The notes beneath the pieces were generated by a model. The model made no database searches. It was given only the letters and a program-made list of their open reading frames with translations, and was not told where the DNA came from. The position numbers were made by a program, and so were the translations under genes. From Streptomyces sp. NBC_00353 (GTDB lineage Bacteria > Actinomycetota > Actinomycetes > Streptomycetales > Streptomycetaceae): a DNA stretch of 64,000 nucleotides. The stretch lies in contig NZ_CP107985.1 of the NCBI RefSeq assembly GCF_036108815.1, positions 5,146,001-5,210,000 of the forward strand, in the 5' to 3' direction. Shown here in pieces: positions 1-7,867 of the stretch (position 1 is the first letter of the stretch; each line of letters starts with the position of its first letter).

Positions 1-746
1 TCTCCTCGTTCACGCAGAGCGTCGAGACCGACGCGGCGATCAACCCGGCCGACGACGTCAGCGGAGACACCACGATCTCGAACGTGGTCGTAAACGGCGG
101 CAAGGCCGTCGTCATGGGTGCGACCACGAAGAAGACCTTCACGGTCAGCTTCACCGCCACGGACGACTCGGGCATCGAGTGGGCGACCGCGGTGCTGTGG
201 CACGGTTCGACCTTCGACAACCTCGACGGCGGCGTGGTGCCCAACGAGGACGAGGCCGTCTGCACCAAGGTCAACGACACGACCTCCACCTGCAAGCACA
301 CCTTCACTGTCGACGCCAACTACGACCTGCTGAACAAGCTGGCCGGCGGCTGGAAGGTCTGGGCGATCGCTCAGGGCACGGACGCTGACTACGTCCAGAA
401 GGACAACGCCAAGGGTTTCAGCCTGCAGCGCATGTCGAAGCTGACGGTCAACGCGTCCCCGGAGCCGGTGGTGAAGGGCAAGACCATCACGGTCACCGGC
501 GCGCTGACCCGTGCCGACTGGGAGTCGAACAAGTACGTGGGTCTCAGCGGCCAGTCGGTGGTGCTGCAGTTCCGCAAGGCGGGCACCACCAACTACACCA
601 ACGTCAAGGGCATCAAGTCGACCACGGGCGGCGCGCTGAAGACCACGGTCACGGCGTCCACCGACGGCTATTACCGCTTCACCTACGCGGGTATCGCGTC
701 CACCGCGACAGTCAGCGCCGCGGGTGATTACGTCGACGTGAAGTAA
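1..746 (+). CDS. DUF5707-type secreted protein, paralogue 1 (5' end outside window)
   Basis: The reading frame is already open at base 3, so the signal peptide and true start lie to the left of the window. The visible part has the two-domain layout of the proteins at 5329 and 7868. The first is a beta-rich domain with NVVVNGGKAVV and FTVSFTATDDSGI. The second, after LTVNASPEPVVKGK, is Ig-like (LTRADWESNKY, LQFRKAGTTNYT) and ends in GDYVDVK. The protein is probably exported, judging by the signal peptides of its two paralogues. No catalytic motif is visible and the function is unknown. The last five codons including the stop are repeated twice more directly downstream. Confidence 0.8.
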   Translation, partial: SSFTQSVETDAAINPADDVSGDTTISNVVVNGGKAVVMGATTKKTFTVSFTATDDSGIEWATAVLWHGSTFDNLDGGVVPNEDEAVCTKVNDTTSTCKHTFTVDANYDLLNKLAGGWKVWAIAQGTDADYVQKDNAKGFSLQRMSKLTVNASPEPVVKGKTITVTGALTRADWESNKYVGLSGQSVVLQFRKAGTTNYTNVKGIKSTTGGALKTTVTASTDGYYRFTYAGIASTATVSAAGDYVDVK

Positions 747-776
747 GTCGGCGTGAAGTAAGCCGACGTGAAGTAA
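732..776 (+). repeat. Three tandem 15-bp copies of the gene's 3' end
   Basis: Units at 732-746, 747-761 and 762-776 read GTCGACGTGAAGTAA, GTCGGCGTGAAGTAA and GCCGACGTGAAGTAA. Each unit carries four codons plus an in-frame TAA, so the gene ends with three successive identical stops. Slipped-strand duplication of the terminal codons is the simplest explanation. Confidence 0.9.
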
Positions 777-846
777 CCCATAGCCCCGTAGACGCGGGGC
801 CCGTAACGGATTAACGGATTCCGCGGGAAAGCGGCGGTCCCCCCAC

Positions 847-1127
847 CTCCACACGAGCTCCAGGGTGGCCGCCGCCACCACGGCGATACCCACCGCGACC
901 CACGGCATCGTCACCCCGACCAGCTTCAGCGCGAAGAAATCCTGAAGCCAGGGCACGGCGAGCACCAGCAGGAAGGCCACGCCCATCGCGGCGACGAGGC
1001 AAATTCGCCACCAGGCGTACGGCCGGGCGATGATCACGCGCACTGCGCGTCCGGTAGGGCGCGGGCGCCAGAGGCGCCTTCCTTCTCTCAGGAAAACGCG
1101 CACCGCTTCGCACCACCTCCGCACCAT
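847..1127 (-). pseudogene. C-terminal remnant of a P-type cation ATPase
   Basis: On the minus strand a frame starting at the ATG at 1127 encodes VIIARPYAWWRICLVAAMGV, then LAVPWLQDFFALKL, then VAVGIAVVAAATLELVWRW. These are hydrophobic helices and a linker like the last membrane segments of CtpE-type or HAD-IC cation ATPases. The nucleotide-binding and phosphorylation domains that should lie upstream are absent. The frame has no stop of its own and runs on antisense through the DUF5707 gene. I read it as a decayed 3' end rather than a functional gene. The family assignment is from memory of the motif pattern. Confidence 0.5.
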
Positions 1128-1531
1128 CTGCGGCGGAAAATCACGGTCAACAGCGGTCAACGCCACCGTGGCGCGAAGCGATCACTGGACGGTATCCGTG
1201 CAGGCCGGCGCGCCCACAGCGGGACGTCTTCTCAGGATTCCCGAGCTCAGAGCGAGAGCCGAGCGAGACCGTGCCTGCCCGAACATCATCGCCAATCCCT
1301 TCCGCGCTGGAGCAACTGGGTTCCCCGGCCGATCCCCTCAGATTCGCCTGCCACTGGCCCTGGACCGACGTGATCACCAGCGCGGTCCAGCGGCTCGGCG
1401 CTCTCCCGGACCCAGGCTGACCAGCAGGCGACCGTCCCGCCAAACCTGATCGACCCGCCGGCGCCGTGGAACCCGGCGCCCACCCGGCGCGGCAGACCGG
1501 CCACCGGCGAACCCGCGATCGGCCTGAGGCC
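1128..1531. other. Intergenic stretch with no recognisable gene
   Basis: About 400 bases between the ATPase remnant and the lipoprotein gene. Open frames exist on both strands, but none has a plausible start with ribosome-binding site or a recognisable protein motif. It may be decayed coding DNA. Confidence 0.4.
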
Positions 1532-2026
1532 TCAGCCTGCGAAGCAGCCAAAGTCTTCGTTGTCACGGCTCTCGTAGTCCTTCAGCGACTCACCCTTGCC
1601 ACTACTGAAGACCACTTGTCCGACCGCGAGCTGGTCCGGCCGGAAGGTAAGGAAGCCAGAGACCAGCTCGTCCGAGGTCATGTTCGTCCGCAAGGCGTAC
1701 GTAGTTCCTGAGCCGAGCTCAGTAGTCAAGGGGAGCCGGGTCGTGAAACCCGTCGGCGCTTCGCCGAGGGAGATACGGTGCAGGACGTGGCCTTCGTCGG
1801 CTTCGATGTGCCACAGCAGCTCACCCGGGTCATCCGCGGTGCCGCTACGCGCCCACTTGTAGAGACCGACCTCCGCGATCCCGTCGTGCTCAGCACCCGG
1901 GCATTCGCGCCAGCCGATCACCGGTTTGGATACCGCGCCCCCGATGAAGAGGGGGTCGTACTCCGCCCCGCACGCGCTCAGCAGCGAGACAAGCCCCAGC
2001 ACGACCAACGCTCTCCCCCACCTCAT
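1532..2026 (-). CDS. Putative lipoprotein
   Basis: 164-residue product starting at the ATG at 2026. The N-terminus MRWGRALVVLGLVSLLSACG is a typical lipoprotein signal with lipobox LSAC, so Cys19 should be lipidated and the protein anchored on the outer face of the membrane. The mature part is acidic and beta-rich, with the short pattern GWRECPGAEHDGI, and ends EDFGCFAG, so two Cys could form a disulfide. I do not recognise a named domain. It is transcribed divergently from the RDD membrane protein at 2256; the roughly 230 bp between them holds a copy of a dispersed repeat. Confidence 0.7.
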   Translation of the reverse strand: MRWGRALVVLGLVSLLSACGAEYDPLFIGGAVSKPVIGWRECPGAEHDGIAEVGLYKWARSGTADDPGELLWHIEADEGHVLHRISLGEAPTGFTTRLPLTTELGSGTTYALRTNMTSDELVSGFLTFRPDQLAVGQVVFSSGKGESLKDYESRDNEDFGCFAG

Positions 2027-2080
2027 GCTGTGGGAGTCTACGAGCCGGGGGTTCGTAGCGGGCTGCATCGGGAACAACCC

Positions 2081-2138
2081 TGCGCCACAACCACGCCACA
2101 TGGAGCGGGTTCTCACGGGGAACTCCGGTGGCCAGCAG
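2081..2138 (+). repeat. Dispersed repeat, copy A
   Basis: GCCACAACC then CGCCA, then CTCACGGGGAACT and a CCAGC tail. The same order of blocks recurs at 6378-6432 (copy B) and in shorter form at 2842-2880 (copy C). Copies A and C flank the RDD gene. No coding potential is apparent. Confidence 0.6.
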
Positions 2139-2255
2139 GGGTAAGGAGCCACCAAGTACCACGACCTGCCGGCCGCACTCAGCAATTGAGACTCCGACGC
2201 CCTCCATGAGTACGCTCCACCAGCTTGGGCTGACGAGGGCTGGCGATCACGCAAA

Positions 2256-2741
2256 GTGGCGATGGACCTCGGCTCCTCTTCGCTGCCCTGGATGGTTGTC
2301 TCATCCCGTTCGCTGCCCGGCTCCCCGGGGGACCTCATGCGGCGGGGCATGGCCGTGTTCATCGATCTGGTGATCGCCGTGGCTGTCATTCCCGGCCCGC
2401 TGATCGCCCTCGACCGGATCCTCGTGGCGGCGTCGGTGGACGGCGTCTGGTTGCCCTCGGCCGCGGTGTGGTCGCTCGCCTTCCTGCTGCTGTACTCGCC
2501 ACTGAGCGTGTCGCGGTGGGGCGGCACGGTGGGCAAGCGGCTCCTCGGCATGGAGGTCGTGCGGGACGCCGACGGCGGACGGCTCTCCTGCGGCGCACTG
2601 GTACGCCGCCTGGGCAACCTCGCGGTGCACGCGGTCCCGGTACTCATGATCGCCCACGTGACGGTGACCAACCTCAGCCCGAAGAAACAGGGCCTGCACG
2701 ACCGACTGGTCAGCAGCAGGGTGGTCATGCGGGGCCGGTAA
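2256..2741 (+). CDS. RDD family membrane protein
   Basis: 161 residues from a GTG start (ATG at 2262 is an alternative). It shows the hallmark layout of the RDD family: an RRGMAVFIDLVI first helix with Arg and Asp, a second hydrophobic stretch around AVWSLAFLLLYSPL, a GGTVGKRLLGMEVV segment, and a C-terminal KKQGLHDRLVSSRVV motif. Members are small inner-membrane proteins of mostly unknown role, some linked to ion transport. It is monocistronic and divergent from the lipoprotein gene. Confidence in the family is high; no function can be deduced. Confidence 0.85.
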   Translation: MAMDLGSSSLPWMVVSSRSLPGSPGDLMRRGMAVFIDLVIAVAVIPGPLIALDRILVAASVDGVWLPSAAVWSLAFLLLYSPLSVSRWGGTVGKRLLGMEVVRDADGGRLSCGALVRRLGNLAVHAVPVLMIAHVTVTNLSPKKQGLHDRLVSSRVVMRGR

Positions 2742-2841
2742 CGGTGCAGCCATGACAGGGCGATCACGAGCAACAACCCGGGCCGGCCGCACAAGCGCTC
2801 GCGGGCGGTCCCGAGCGGAGTTCGCATCGAGAGAGGCGGTC

Positions 2842-2880
2842 CGTGCCACAGACGTGCCAGACGGAACGGGGAACCGCGAT
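2842..2880 (+). repeat. Dispersed repeat, copy C (short form)
   Basis: CGTGCCACAGACGTGCCAGA followed by an ACGGGGAACCGCG block. It is related in order and sequence to copies A (2081-2138) and B (6378-6432). The double GTGCCA pattern is common near old integrase/att regions of Streptomyces, from general familiarity rather than a search. Confidence 0.45.
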
Positions 2881-3028
2881 GACTCCGGGGACCTGACGAT
2901 TGCTCAGGCCGGCTGCGGCCACGGCTGGGATCCTGCAGGTCAGTCACGACGCGGCCCAACCTCGCTCCTGGAGCGGGGGTCGCAGTTCGCAGTCCGCTCC
3001 GGTCGAGATCATCGCCGGACGGCGTCGC

Positions 3029-3415
3029 TCACCCTTTCCTCGGGCGGATCAAGGGCACAGACGCCAGTCGCGCCACAGAGGAGACCAGCCCTGGTACGAG
3101 GAACCATGCCGGCAGATTCTCCGCCGGCATTCCGATGGAGAGGGCCACTACGGACAGCATCAGCTGCACCGCTGCCACGAAGCAGCCGAACGTCCGGTTC
3201 GGAGGCAGCCAGGGCAGCGCGGCCCAGGCGACGGGCAGCAGTAGCCATAGAACGAGTGCGAGAACCATCAATACCTTCAACTCCCAGAGCGAGGCTCTGA
3301 GTTGTTGCGCGACCTTTCGGAGGATCGGGCCCGTGCCAGTGGAGCCCAGGCGCTTCCCCTTGCCGGAGACCGAGCGCCAGGGCGACGACCCACCGCGCAA
3401 CTGCGGAAAGGTCAC
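3029..3415 (-). CDS. Small hypothetical membrane protein
   Basis: Up to 128 residues from a GTG at 3415. The core has two to three hydrophobic helices: VLMVLALVLWLLLPVAW, GCFVAAVQLMLSVVALSIGM and LPAWFLVPGLVSSVA. The start is uncertain. The GTG lies inside a perfect inverted repeat (3407-3440), whereas the ATG at 3268 (MVLALVLWLL) has an AAGG 6 nt upstream and would give 79 residues beginning directly with the first helix. No family recognised. It lies downstream of the secreted protein gene at 3566-4894 on the same strand. Confidence 0.55.
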   Translation of the reverse strand: MTFPQLRGGSSPWRSVSGKGKRLGSTGTGPILRKVAQQLRASLWELKVLMVLALVLWLLLPVAWAALPWLPPNRTFGCFVAAVQLMLSVVALSIGMPAENLPAWFLVPGLVSSVARLASVPLIRPRKG

Positions 3416-3440
3416 CTACGAGTGTTCGGAGGTGACCTTT
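3407..3440 (-). promoter_or_regulatory. Perfect 11-bp inverted repeat
   Basis: AAAGGTCACCT (3407-3417), a 12-nt centre, then AGGTGACCTTT (3430-3440). It sits between the 3566-4894 gene and the small membrane protein gene, overlapping the latter's farthest GTG start. It could be an operator, a start-masking hairpin, or a terminator for the upstream gene. There is no long T-run beyond the final TTT. Confidence 0.5.
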
Positions 3441-3565
3441 GCCATCCACGGGGGCGGTCGCTGACGACCGGGGTGTCTCCCGAGCAGCCGTTGTTCCATG
3501 TGGCTCGTGGCTTCGCACTGCGTGTCCTGCACGATGTGCGCTCCCGGGTACCGCCCCGAAGCCGG

Positions 3566-4894
3566 TCAGGGACCGGTGACGGACTTGATCGTGCCCGGGT
3601 GGGTGGCCTGCTGCCAGATCACCGTGAACCGAGAGCTCGGGCGGGCGTCGACCTGGGGTACCCGGCCGTCCGACGTGAGTGTCTTCGTGGTGCCGAAAAC
3701 GCCGGAACGGCTGACCAGGCGGGCGCTGCTCTTGGTGTAGCTGTACGGGATCGTTGACGTGGGGACGACCGTGTGGAACACCAGCATGCCGTCGCCGTCG
3801 TCGTCGAGAGCGAGGTCGGGCCGGTCGCCGGGACCGAGGGTGGTGACGCTGCCGCGGGTGCCGCCCGCGGACAGCCGACGGCCGGCCAACTCGAGCTTGC
3901 CGCTGCTGTTGTAGCGGGTCCACACGATCACCGAGTCGCCGTCGAGGTCGGTCGCGAGGGCGTGGTGGAAACCCACGTTGTCGGTGGAGGCCGAGATGCG
4001 CAGGGGGGACGCCGGCGTGCCGGTGCGGCTCCAGCGCGAGGCCCAGACCTGCGAGCGATCACCGCCGCCGGAGTGGTAGCTGATGACCGCGTCGCCGTCC
4101 CGGTCGACGCCGACACGCACCATGCCGAAACCGCCGTACGACGCGATCGAAGAGGTGAGCACCTTCGCCGAGGACACGGACGTCGACGTGATCCGCTTGG
4201 CCACCACCTCCGAGCCGCGCACCCAGGCGATGACGAACTGGCCGTTGCGGTCGACGCCGATGGCCGGCTTCTCGGCCGAGCCCGAGCCGAGGGTGATGGG
4301 CGCGCCGAGCGTTCCGTCGAGCTTGAGGCGGCGGGCAACCGCGTACCAGCTTCCGTCGCGGATCTCCGTCCACGCCGTCATCGCGGTGCCGCCCGGTGTC
4401 ACGGCGACCACCGGGCCGGTCGCGGGACCGGACGTGGAGAGCTTCTGGACCGGTCCGACGAGGCTGCCGGAGGCCGCGACCCGTCGACCCACGACCTGGC
4501 TGTCCTGTTCCCAGACCACAGCCGAGTCGCCGGTGTCGTCGGAGTCGGCCTCCGGCCAGGCCACCGAGGCGCCGTCCGGCGACAGGGTGCGGATCGCTCC
4601 CGTCGTGCCGTTCGCGAATTTCACCCTGGTCTGGACCCGGCGGTAGGAGTACGTCGTCGACAGGTCGCCGGCCGTCCAGGCCAGCAGAGCGTCACCCTGC
4701 CGGTCGACCGAGACCCTGGGGGAGTCGTCGGCCATCCAGCCGGAGGCCGACACATTCGACGCCGACGTCCACGCAGCCTCGGCATTCATGGTCAGCGTCG
4801 CGGTGACCGCGATCCCGGCCGTAGCGGCGACAGAAACCCCGGCGACAACACGACGTTTCACTGAACGCCGGTGTCGTGCTGCACGCGGAGCCAT
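3566..4894 (-). CDS. Secreted repeat protein, probably beta-propeller
   Basis: 442 residues from the ATG at 4894, chosen because AGGAGG ends 6 nt upstream; longer starts lack this. A basic N-terminus and hydrophobic stretch (RRVVAGVSVAATAGIAVTAT) form a signal peptide ending near NAEA. The rest is a run of about 50-residue repeats with the pattern V-D-x-x-G-[DN]-A/F-V-I-A/S-W (for example VSVDRQGDALLAWT, IGVDRNGQFVIAWV, VGVDRDGDAVISY, TDLDGDSVIVWT). Acidic loops of this kind suggest a calcium-stabilised propeller. No active site is visible. It is likely an exported binding or scaffold protein. Confidence 0.75.
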   Translation of the reverse strand: MAPRAARHRRSVKRRVVAGVSVAATAGIAVTATLTMNAEAAWTSASNVSASGWMADDSPRVSVDRQGDALLAWTAGDLSTTYSYRRVQTRVKFANGTTGAIRTLSPDGASVAWPEADSDDTGDSAVVWEQDSQVVGRRVAASGSLVGPVQKLSTSGPATGPVVAVTPGGTAMTAWTEIRDGSWYAVARRLKLDGTLGAPITLGSGSAEKPAIGVDRNGQFVIAWVRGSEVVAKRITSTSVSSAKVLTSSIASYGGFGMVRVGVDRDGDAVISYHSGGGDRSQVWASRWSRTGTPASPLRISASTDNVGFHHALATDLDGDSVIVWTRYNSSGKLELAGRRLSAGGTRGSVTTLGPGDRPDLALDDDGDGMLVFHTVVPTSTIPYSYTKSSARLVSRSGVFGTTKTLTSDGRVPQVDARPSSRFTVIWQQATHPGTIKSVTGP

Positions 4895-5328
4895 CCGCAT
4901 CCTCCTGGTCATTGGCCGCCATGGTTTGGGCACAGCCGTCACAAAGGCAGCCCGGTACATCAAGCGCAGCTGCAGTCTCAAACGTCACAGGGCGGTGCGG
5001 GGGCAGTCATTCGAGTTCTCGCCGTAGACAGCGTGCGGTGGCGGAACCGATCTGGCGTCCGTGCCCTGGATGAACGGGATCGGGCCGTTGTGACGGCCCG
5101 GGGCCGGCTGATCGTGGATCGTGGCCCCTCCTGCGACGTGCACGGTTGCGATGAACTGGCGGCACCCTCATGACTGACCTGTCCGGGACCCGTCGTCGTG
5201 CCTCCGGCGGATTCGGAATGATCAACCAGCCGTTGTGAAGCGACGTTCAGCTGCTTACAGTTGGCCCCTCATCGCGCCCGCCGTGTCATGTATCCGGCGG
5301 GCGTGTCCTCTTCACTGTGAGGAGATTC
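4895..5328. other. Divergent intergenic region
   Basis: About 430 bases between the divergent genes at 4894 and 5329. No gene recognised. Near the right end is a hairpin (5275-5303) in what should be the untranslated leader of the DUF5707 gene. Confidence 0.4.
5275..5303 (+). promoter_or_regulatory. Leader hairpin upstream of DUF5707 paralogue 2
   Basis: CGCCCGCC (5275-5282), a 13-nt loop, then GGCGGGCG (5296-5303). The perfect 8-bp GC stem ends 25 nt before the start codon and about 15 nt before the ribosome-binding site. It may stabilise or attenuate the transcript. Confidence 0.4.
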
Positions 5329-6105
5329 ATGCGCAAGCGCGCAATCTTCGCTGTGCTCGCCGCCGCCTCCGCGCTGGGCGGATTCATCGGCCCCGCCGCG
5401 TACGCGGACGAGACCGTCGGCGACATCCAGATCACCGACGTCTCCGTCAACGGCGGTAAAAGCATCGCTGTCGTCCTCACCGACAAAACGGTCACGGTTT
5501 CGGTGACCGCCACTGATCCGTCGGGCATCTGGGACGCCGACTTCCACTTGTGGCGCGGAACGGATCCCAACAACCCCGACGACTACATCACGCCGAATGA
5601 GGACACCACCCCCGCGGACTGCGTGGCCGCCGGCACGACCACCTCCACCTGCTCGAAGACCTTCACCTTCGAACCGGACTGGTGGCTCACCAACGCCGAC
5701 GCCGGAACCTGGAAGGTTGGAGTCGACGTATGGGCCAACGACGACAGTTGGACCCAGCGGGACGCCTATGCGACCACCCGCCTCCAGCGGTTTTCCAAGC
5801 TGACCGTCAACGCCGGTCCGGAACCGATAGCCAAGGGCAAGGCCCTCACGGTCACCGGCAAACTCACCCGGGCGAACTGGGACACCGATGCCTACGCGGG
5901 CTACACCGCGCAGCCGGTCAAGCTCCAGTTCCGCAAAGCGGGCACCAGCACCTACACCACCATCAAGACGGTGAACTCCTCCAGCACGGGTGACCTCAGG
6001 ACCACGACCACCGCTTCAGTGGACGGCTACTGGCGCTGGAACTTCGCCGGCACCTCGACCACCCCTGCCGTTTCGGCGACCGGCGACTACGTCGACGTGC
6101 AATAG
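5329..6105 (+). CDS. DUF5707-type secreted protein, paralogue 2
   Basis: 258 residues. The ATG at 5329 follows GAGGAG with 6-nt spacing. The signal peptide MRKRAIFAVLAAASALGG ends near AAYADE. Domain 1 (about residues 30-140) carries ITDVSVNGGKS, VTVSVTATDPSGIW and a TTTSTCSKTFTF segment with Cys. Domain 2 (about 150-258) starts with LTVNAGPEPIAKGKALTVTG and continues LTRANWDTDAYAGYTAQPV, LQFRKAGTSTYTTIK and GTSTTPAVSATGDYVDVQ. It is one of three paralogues in 8.6 kb; each is separate with its own leader. It is cell-surface or extracellular; the function is unknown. The second domain looks Ig-like by strand pattern. Confidence 0.85.
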   Translation: MRKRAIFAVLAAASALGGFIGPAAYADETVGDIQITDVSVNGGKSIAVVLTDKTVTVSVTATDPSGIWDADFHLWRGTDPNNPDDYITPNEDTTPADCVAAGTTTSTCSKTFTFEPDWWLTNADAGTWKVGVDVWANDDSWTQRDAYATTRLQRFSKLTVNAGPEPIAKGKALTVTGKLTRANWDTDAYAGYTAQPVKLQFRKAGTSTYTTIKTVNSSSTGDLRTTTTASVDGYWRWNFAGTSTTPAVSATGDYVDVQ

Positions 6106-6217
6106 CAGGTATTCCTGAGCGGCAGGCTCCGCGCTGTAGCGCTCCCTGACGTCGCTTCGAGCTCTCGGCTCGTCATGATGAGGAGAAACCCCGCCTCATA
6201 GCGACGCAACGGCCGAA

Positions 6218-6240
6218 CCCCCGGACGCAGTGTCCGGGGG
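6218..6240 (+). terminator. Hairpin downstream of DUF5707 paralogue 2
   Basis: CCCCCGGAC, loop GCAGT, GTCCGGGGG: a perfect 9-bp stem about 110 nt after the stop codon. No U-run follows, which is usual for Streptomyces terminators. Confidence 0.55.
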
Positions 6241-6377
6241 CTTGGGGGCCCGGAGTGGCTGGGCGCGGCGGACGGCCGCGAAAGTGCCGCCCCAGAGGTC
6301 CCACGCCCATCCCCCTCAAGGACCGATGCCAGTCAGCTGCCGAGAGGGCAGCTCGGAGCGACGGACCAAGTGATGCC

Positions 6378-6432
6378 GTGCCACAACCGCGCCAGATCCC
6401 GCGGGGACTCACGGGGAACTGCGGCGACCAGC
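6378..6432 (+). repeat. Dispersed repeat, copy B
   Basis: GTGCCACAACCGCGCCAGAT, then GCGGGGACTCACGGGGAACT, then CGGCGACCAGC. It aligns block for block with copy A at 2081-2138. Both copies lie 120-180 bp upstream of small plus-strand membrane protein genes. Confidence 0.6.
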
Positions 6433-6614
6433 GCCTCAGATGGGGCCGTCGCTGGGCCGCCAGGTGCTTGATCGGGCCGTATCCAAGACAGCGGCCACTT
6501 CCGTGCGCGTACACACAGAGCGCGAGCCCGGGCCCCTTACCGGCGGCAAGCATGCCATGCAAAGATCACGCCTGGCGGCCATCGAGTCGCACACTTGTTG
6601 CATGGGGGCTCGCT

Positions 6615-7028
6615 GTGGATGTCATCGGATGGACCGCGTCGGCCCTGTTTTGGCTCGTGACGTTCGTTCCTGGCATTGCCGCCATCTGCGTCGGATGGGT
6701 CCCCCCGTGGTTCAGGAAGACGGTTTCGTCACCGCGACTTGGAGGCTGGGCGGACATCTGCGCAGGCGTCGGGGGCACGATCCTCGTGGGTCCTGTGCAC
6801 CGCCACTTGGAATCGACGCCAGTGGCAACTTTCGCCACAATCGTGGGCTTCTGCTTCCTCTTCAGTGCCTTCGGCCTCTACCGACGGTCCTACCGGCCGG
6901 AGCCATCGGGGGCAACGGCATACCAGTACACAGCAGCCCCAGCCTTCCAAGCCGGTGCTGTACAGCAGCGAGATACAGCAACCAGCGAGCCCACAACCGA
7001 CACCCACCAGCCTCATACGCCCAACTGA
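6615..7028 (+). CDS. Small hypothetical membrane protein
   Basis: 137 residues from a GTG at 6615, preceded by GGGGGC with 6-nt spacing. MDVIGWTASALFWLVTFVPG begins the first helix; two more follow (GWADICAGVGGTILVG, weaker, and VATFATIVGFCFLFSAFGLY). The C-terminal 45 residues are hydrophilic and Pro/Thr/Gln-rich, probably cytoplasmic and disordered. No family recognised. Stands alone between DUF5707 paralogues 2 and 3. Confidence 0.55.
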   Translation: MDVIGWTASALFWLVTFVPGIAAICVGWVPPWFRKTVSSPRLGGWADICAGVGGTILVGPVHRHLESTPVATFATIVGFCFLFSAFGLYRRSYRPEPSGATAYQYTAAPAFQAGAVQQRDTATSEPTTDTHQPHTPN

Positions 7029-7183
7029 CGCAATTGGCGGACCCCCGTGACCGCCGTGCCCATAGTTCGCATCGAGATGGTGGGCGCCCCGCATCCGTAC
7101 TGCGCGGGGGAGCCGGGGTTGTGTACGTCGACCCGCAAGGCCGCGTCCTTCCGCCACCACTCGACACGCACCCGCCTGGGCAA

Positions 7184-7654
7184 TCAGTTCGCGGCCTTTG
7201 CAGGGAAGCGAACCAGGGGAACCGGCATCAGGCAGAGCGCGAAGAGGACCTGCGCCAGGACTGGGACGAAGAGCAGCGCCACGAAGTTCTGGAAGAGCAG
7301 GAACCACGTGGGCAGGAGGAGCAGCCCCGCCAGACGGATACGGAATGCCGCCCCCTTGCGCTCGTTGAGCAGCCCGAACAGCAGGATTATCAGCAGCGAG
7401 GGGATACCCACAATCAGCCCCACCCAGGCAATGGAGTCGTCCCGCAGGTAGTAGACGGTGTCCTCCCAGTACGAGCGGGTGCGGGGCAGGTAGGACACAA
7501 GCTCGTGCTGGCGGGGAGCCGTCAGGGCATAAACGAGCCATGCCGCCACCCAGGTCAGCAGATAGCGACCGGTGGCATCAGCGATGCACACGCCCACACG
7601 GCCGAGTCGGCGCCAGGGAGAGGTGATCACGGAGGGCATAGCACATAGTGACAT
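7184..7654 (-). CDS. Hypothetical membrane protein
   Basis: 156 residues from the ATG at 7654; an inner ATG at 7639 is possible and neither has a strong ribosome-binding site. About four hydrophobic helices: YLLTWVAAWLVYALTA, IAWVGLIVGIPSLLIILLFG, IRLAGLLLLPTWFLLFQNF and ALLFVPVLAQVLFALCLMPV, with a polar loop PRTRSYWEDTVYYLRDD on one face. No named family recognised. A palindrome (7660-7673) lies directly upstream of the start. Confidence 0.6.
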   Translation of the reverse strand: MSLCAMPSVITSPWRRLGRVGVCIADATGRYLLTWVAAWLVYALTAPRQHELVSYLPRTRSYWEDTVYYLRDDSIAWVGLIVGIPSLLIILLFGLLNERKGAAFRIRLAGLLLLPTWFLLFQNFVALLFVPVLAQVLFALCLMPVPLVRFPAKAAN

Positions 7655-7659
7655 GCCTT

Positions 7660-7673
7660 TTGAACACGTTCAA
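7660..7673 (-). promoter_or_regulatory. Operator-like palindrome TTGAAC-N2-GTTCAA
   Basis: A perfect 6-bp inverted repeat with a 2-bp centre, 6 nt upstream of the minus-strand ATG at 7654 and about 195 nt upstream of the plus-strand gene at 7868. Likely binding site for a dimeric repressor; no regulator gene is adjacent. Confidence 0.4.
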
Positions 7674-7867
7674 GAAGGTCGAGAGGTAGGCCGGGTGGTG
7701 ATCCGAGTCAAGGGTTCCCACAGCCTCCGAGCGAGGCCGCACGCCGACAGGTGGTGAAGAAGGCGATGGCCTCCGTGCGTGGCGGAGGAGTTGAACAACA
7801 CCGTGGTGAACCATTGGCCAACGCCGTACGCTCCCTCTGATCGATCAAAGCTCCTGTGGGGGGATTC

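Larger units (their letters stand above)
6106..6614. other. Intergenic region with terminator and repeat copy B
   Basis: About 500 bases. It holds a terminator-like hairpin at 6218-6240 and dispersed repeat copy B at 6378-6432. No gene is recognised in the remainder. Confidence 0.45.

Noticed and set aside
811..1116. A 101-residue minus-strand frame, Arg/Gly/Ala-rich
   Set aside because: It is the frame-shifted shadow of the P-type ATPase remnant, which has the protein-like sequence in the adjacent frame.
3773..4864. A long plus-strand frame opposite the secreted propeller gene
   Set aside because: Its composition is the His/Arg/Gly-rich type produced antisense to GC-rich genes; the minus-strand product has a signal peptide, ribosome-binding site and regular repeats.
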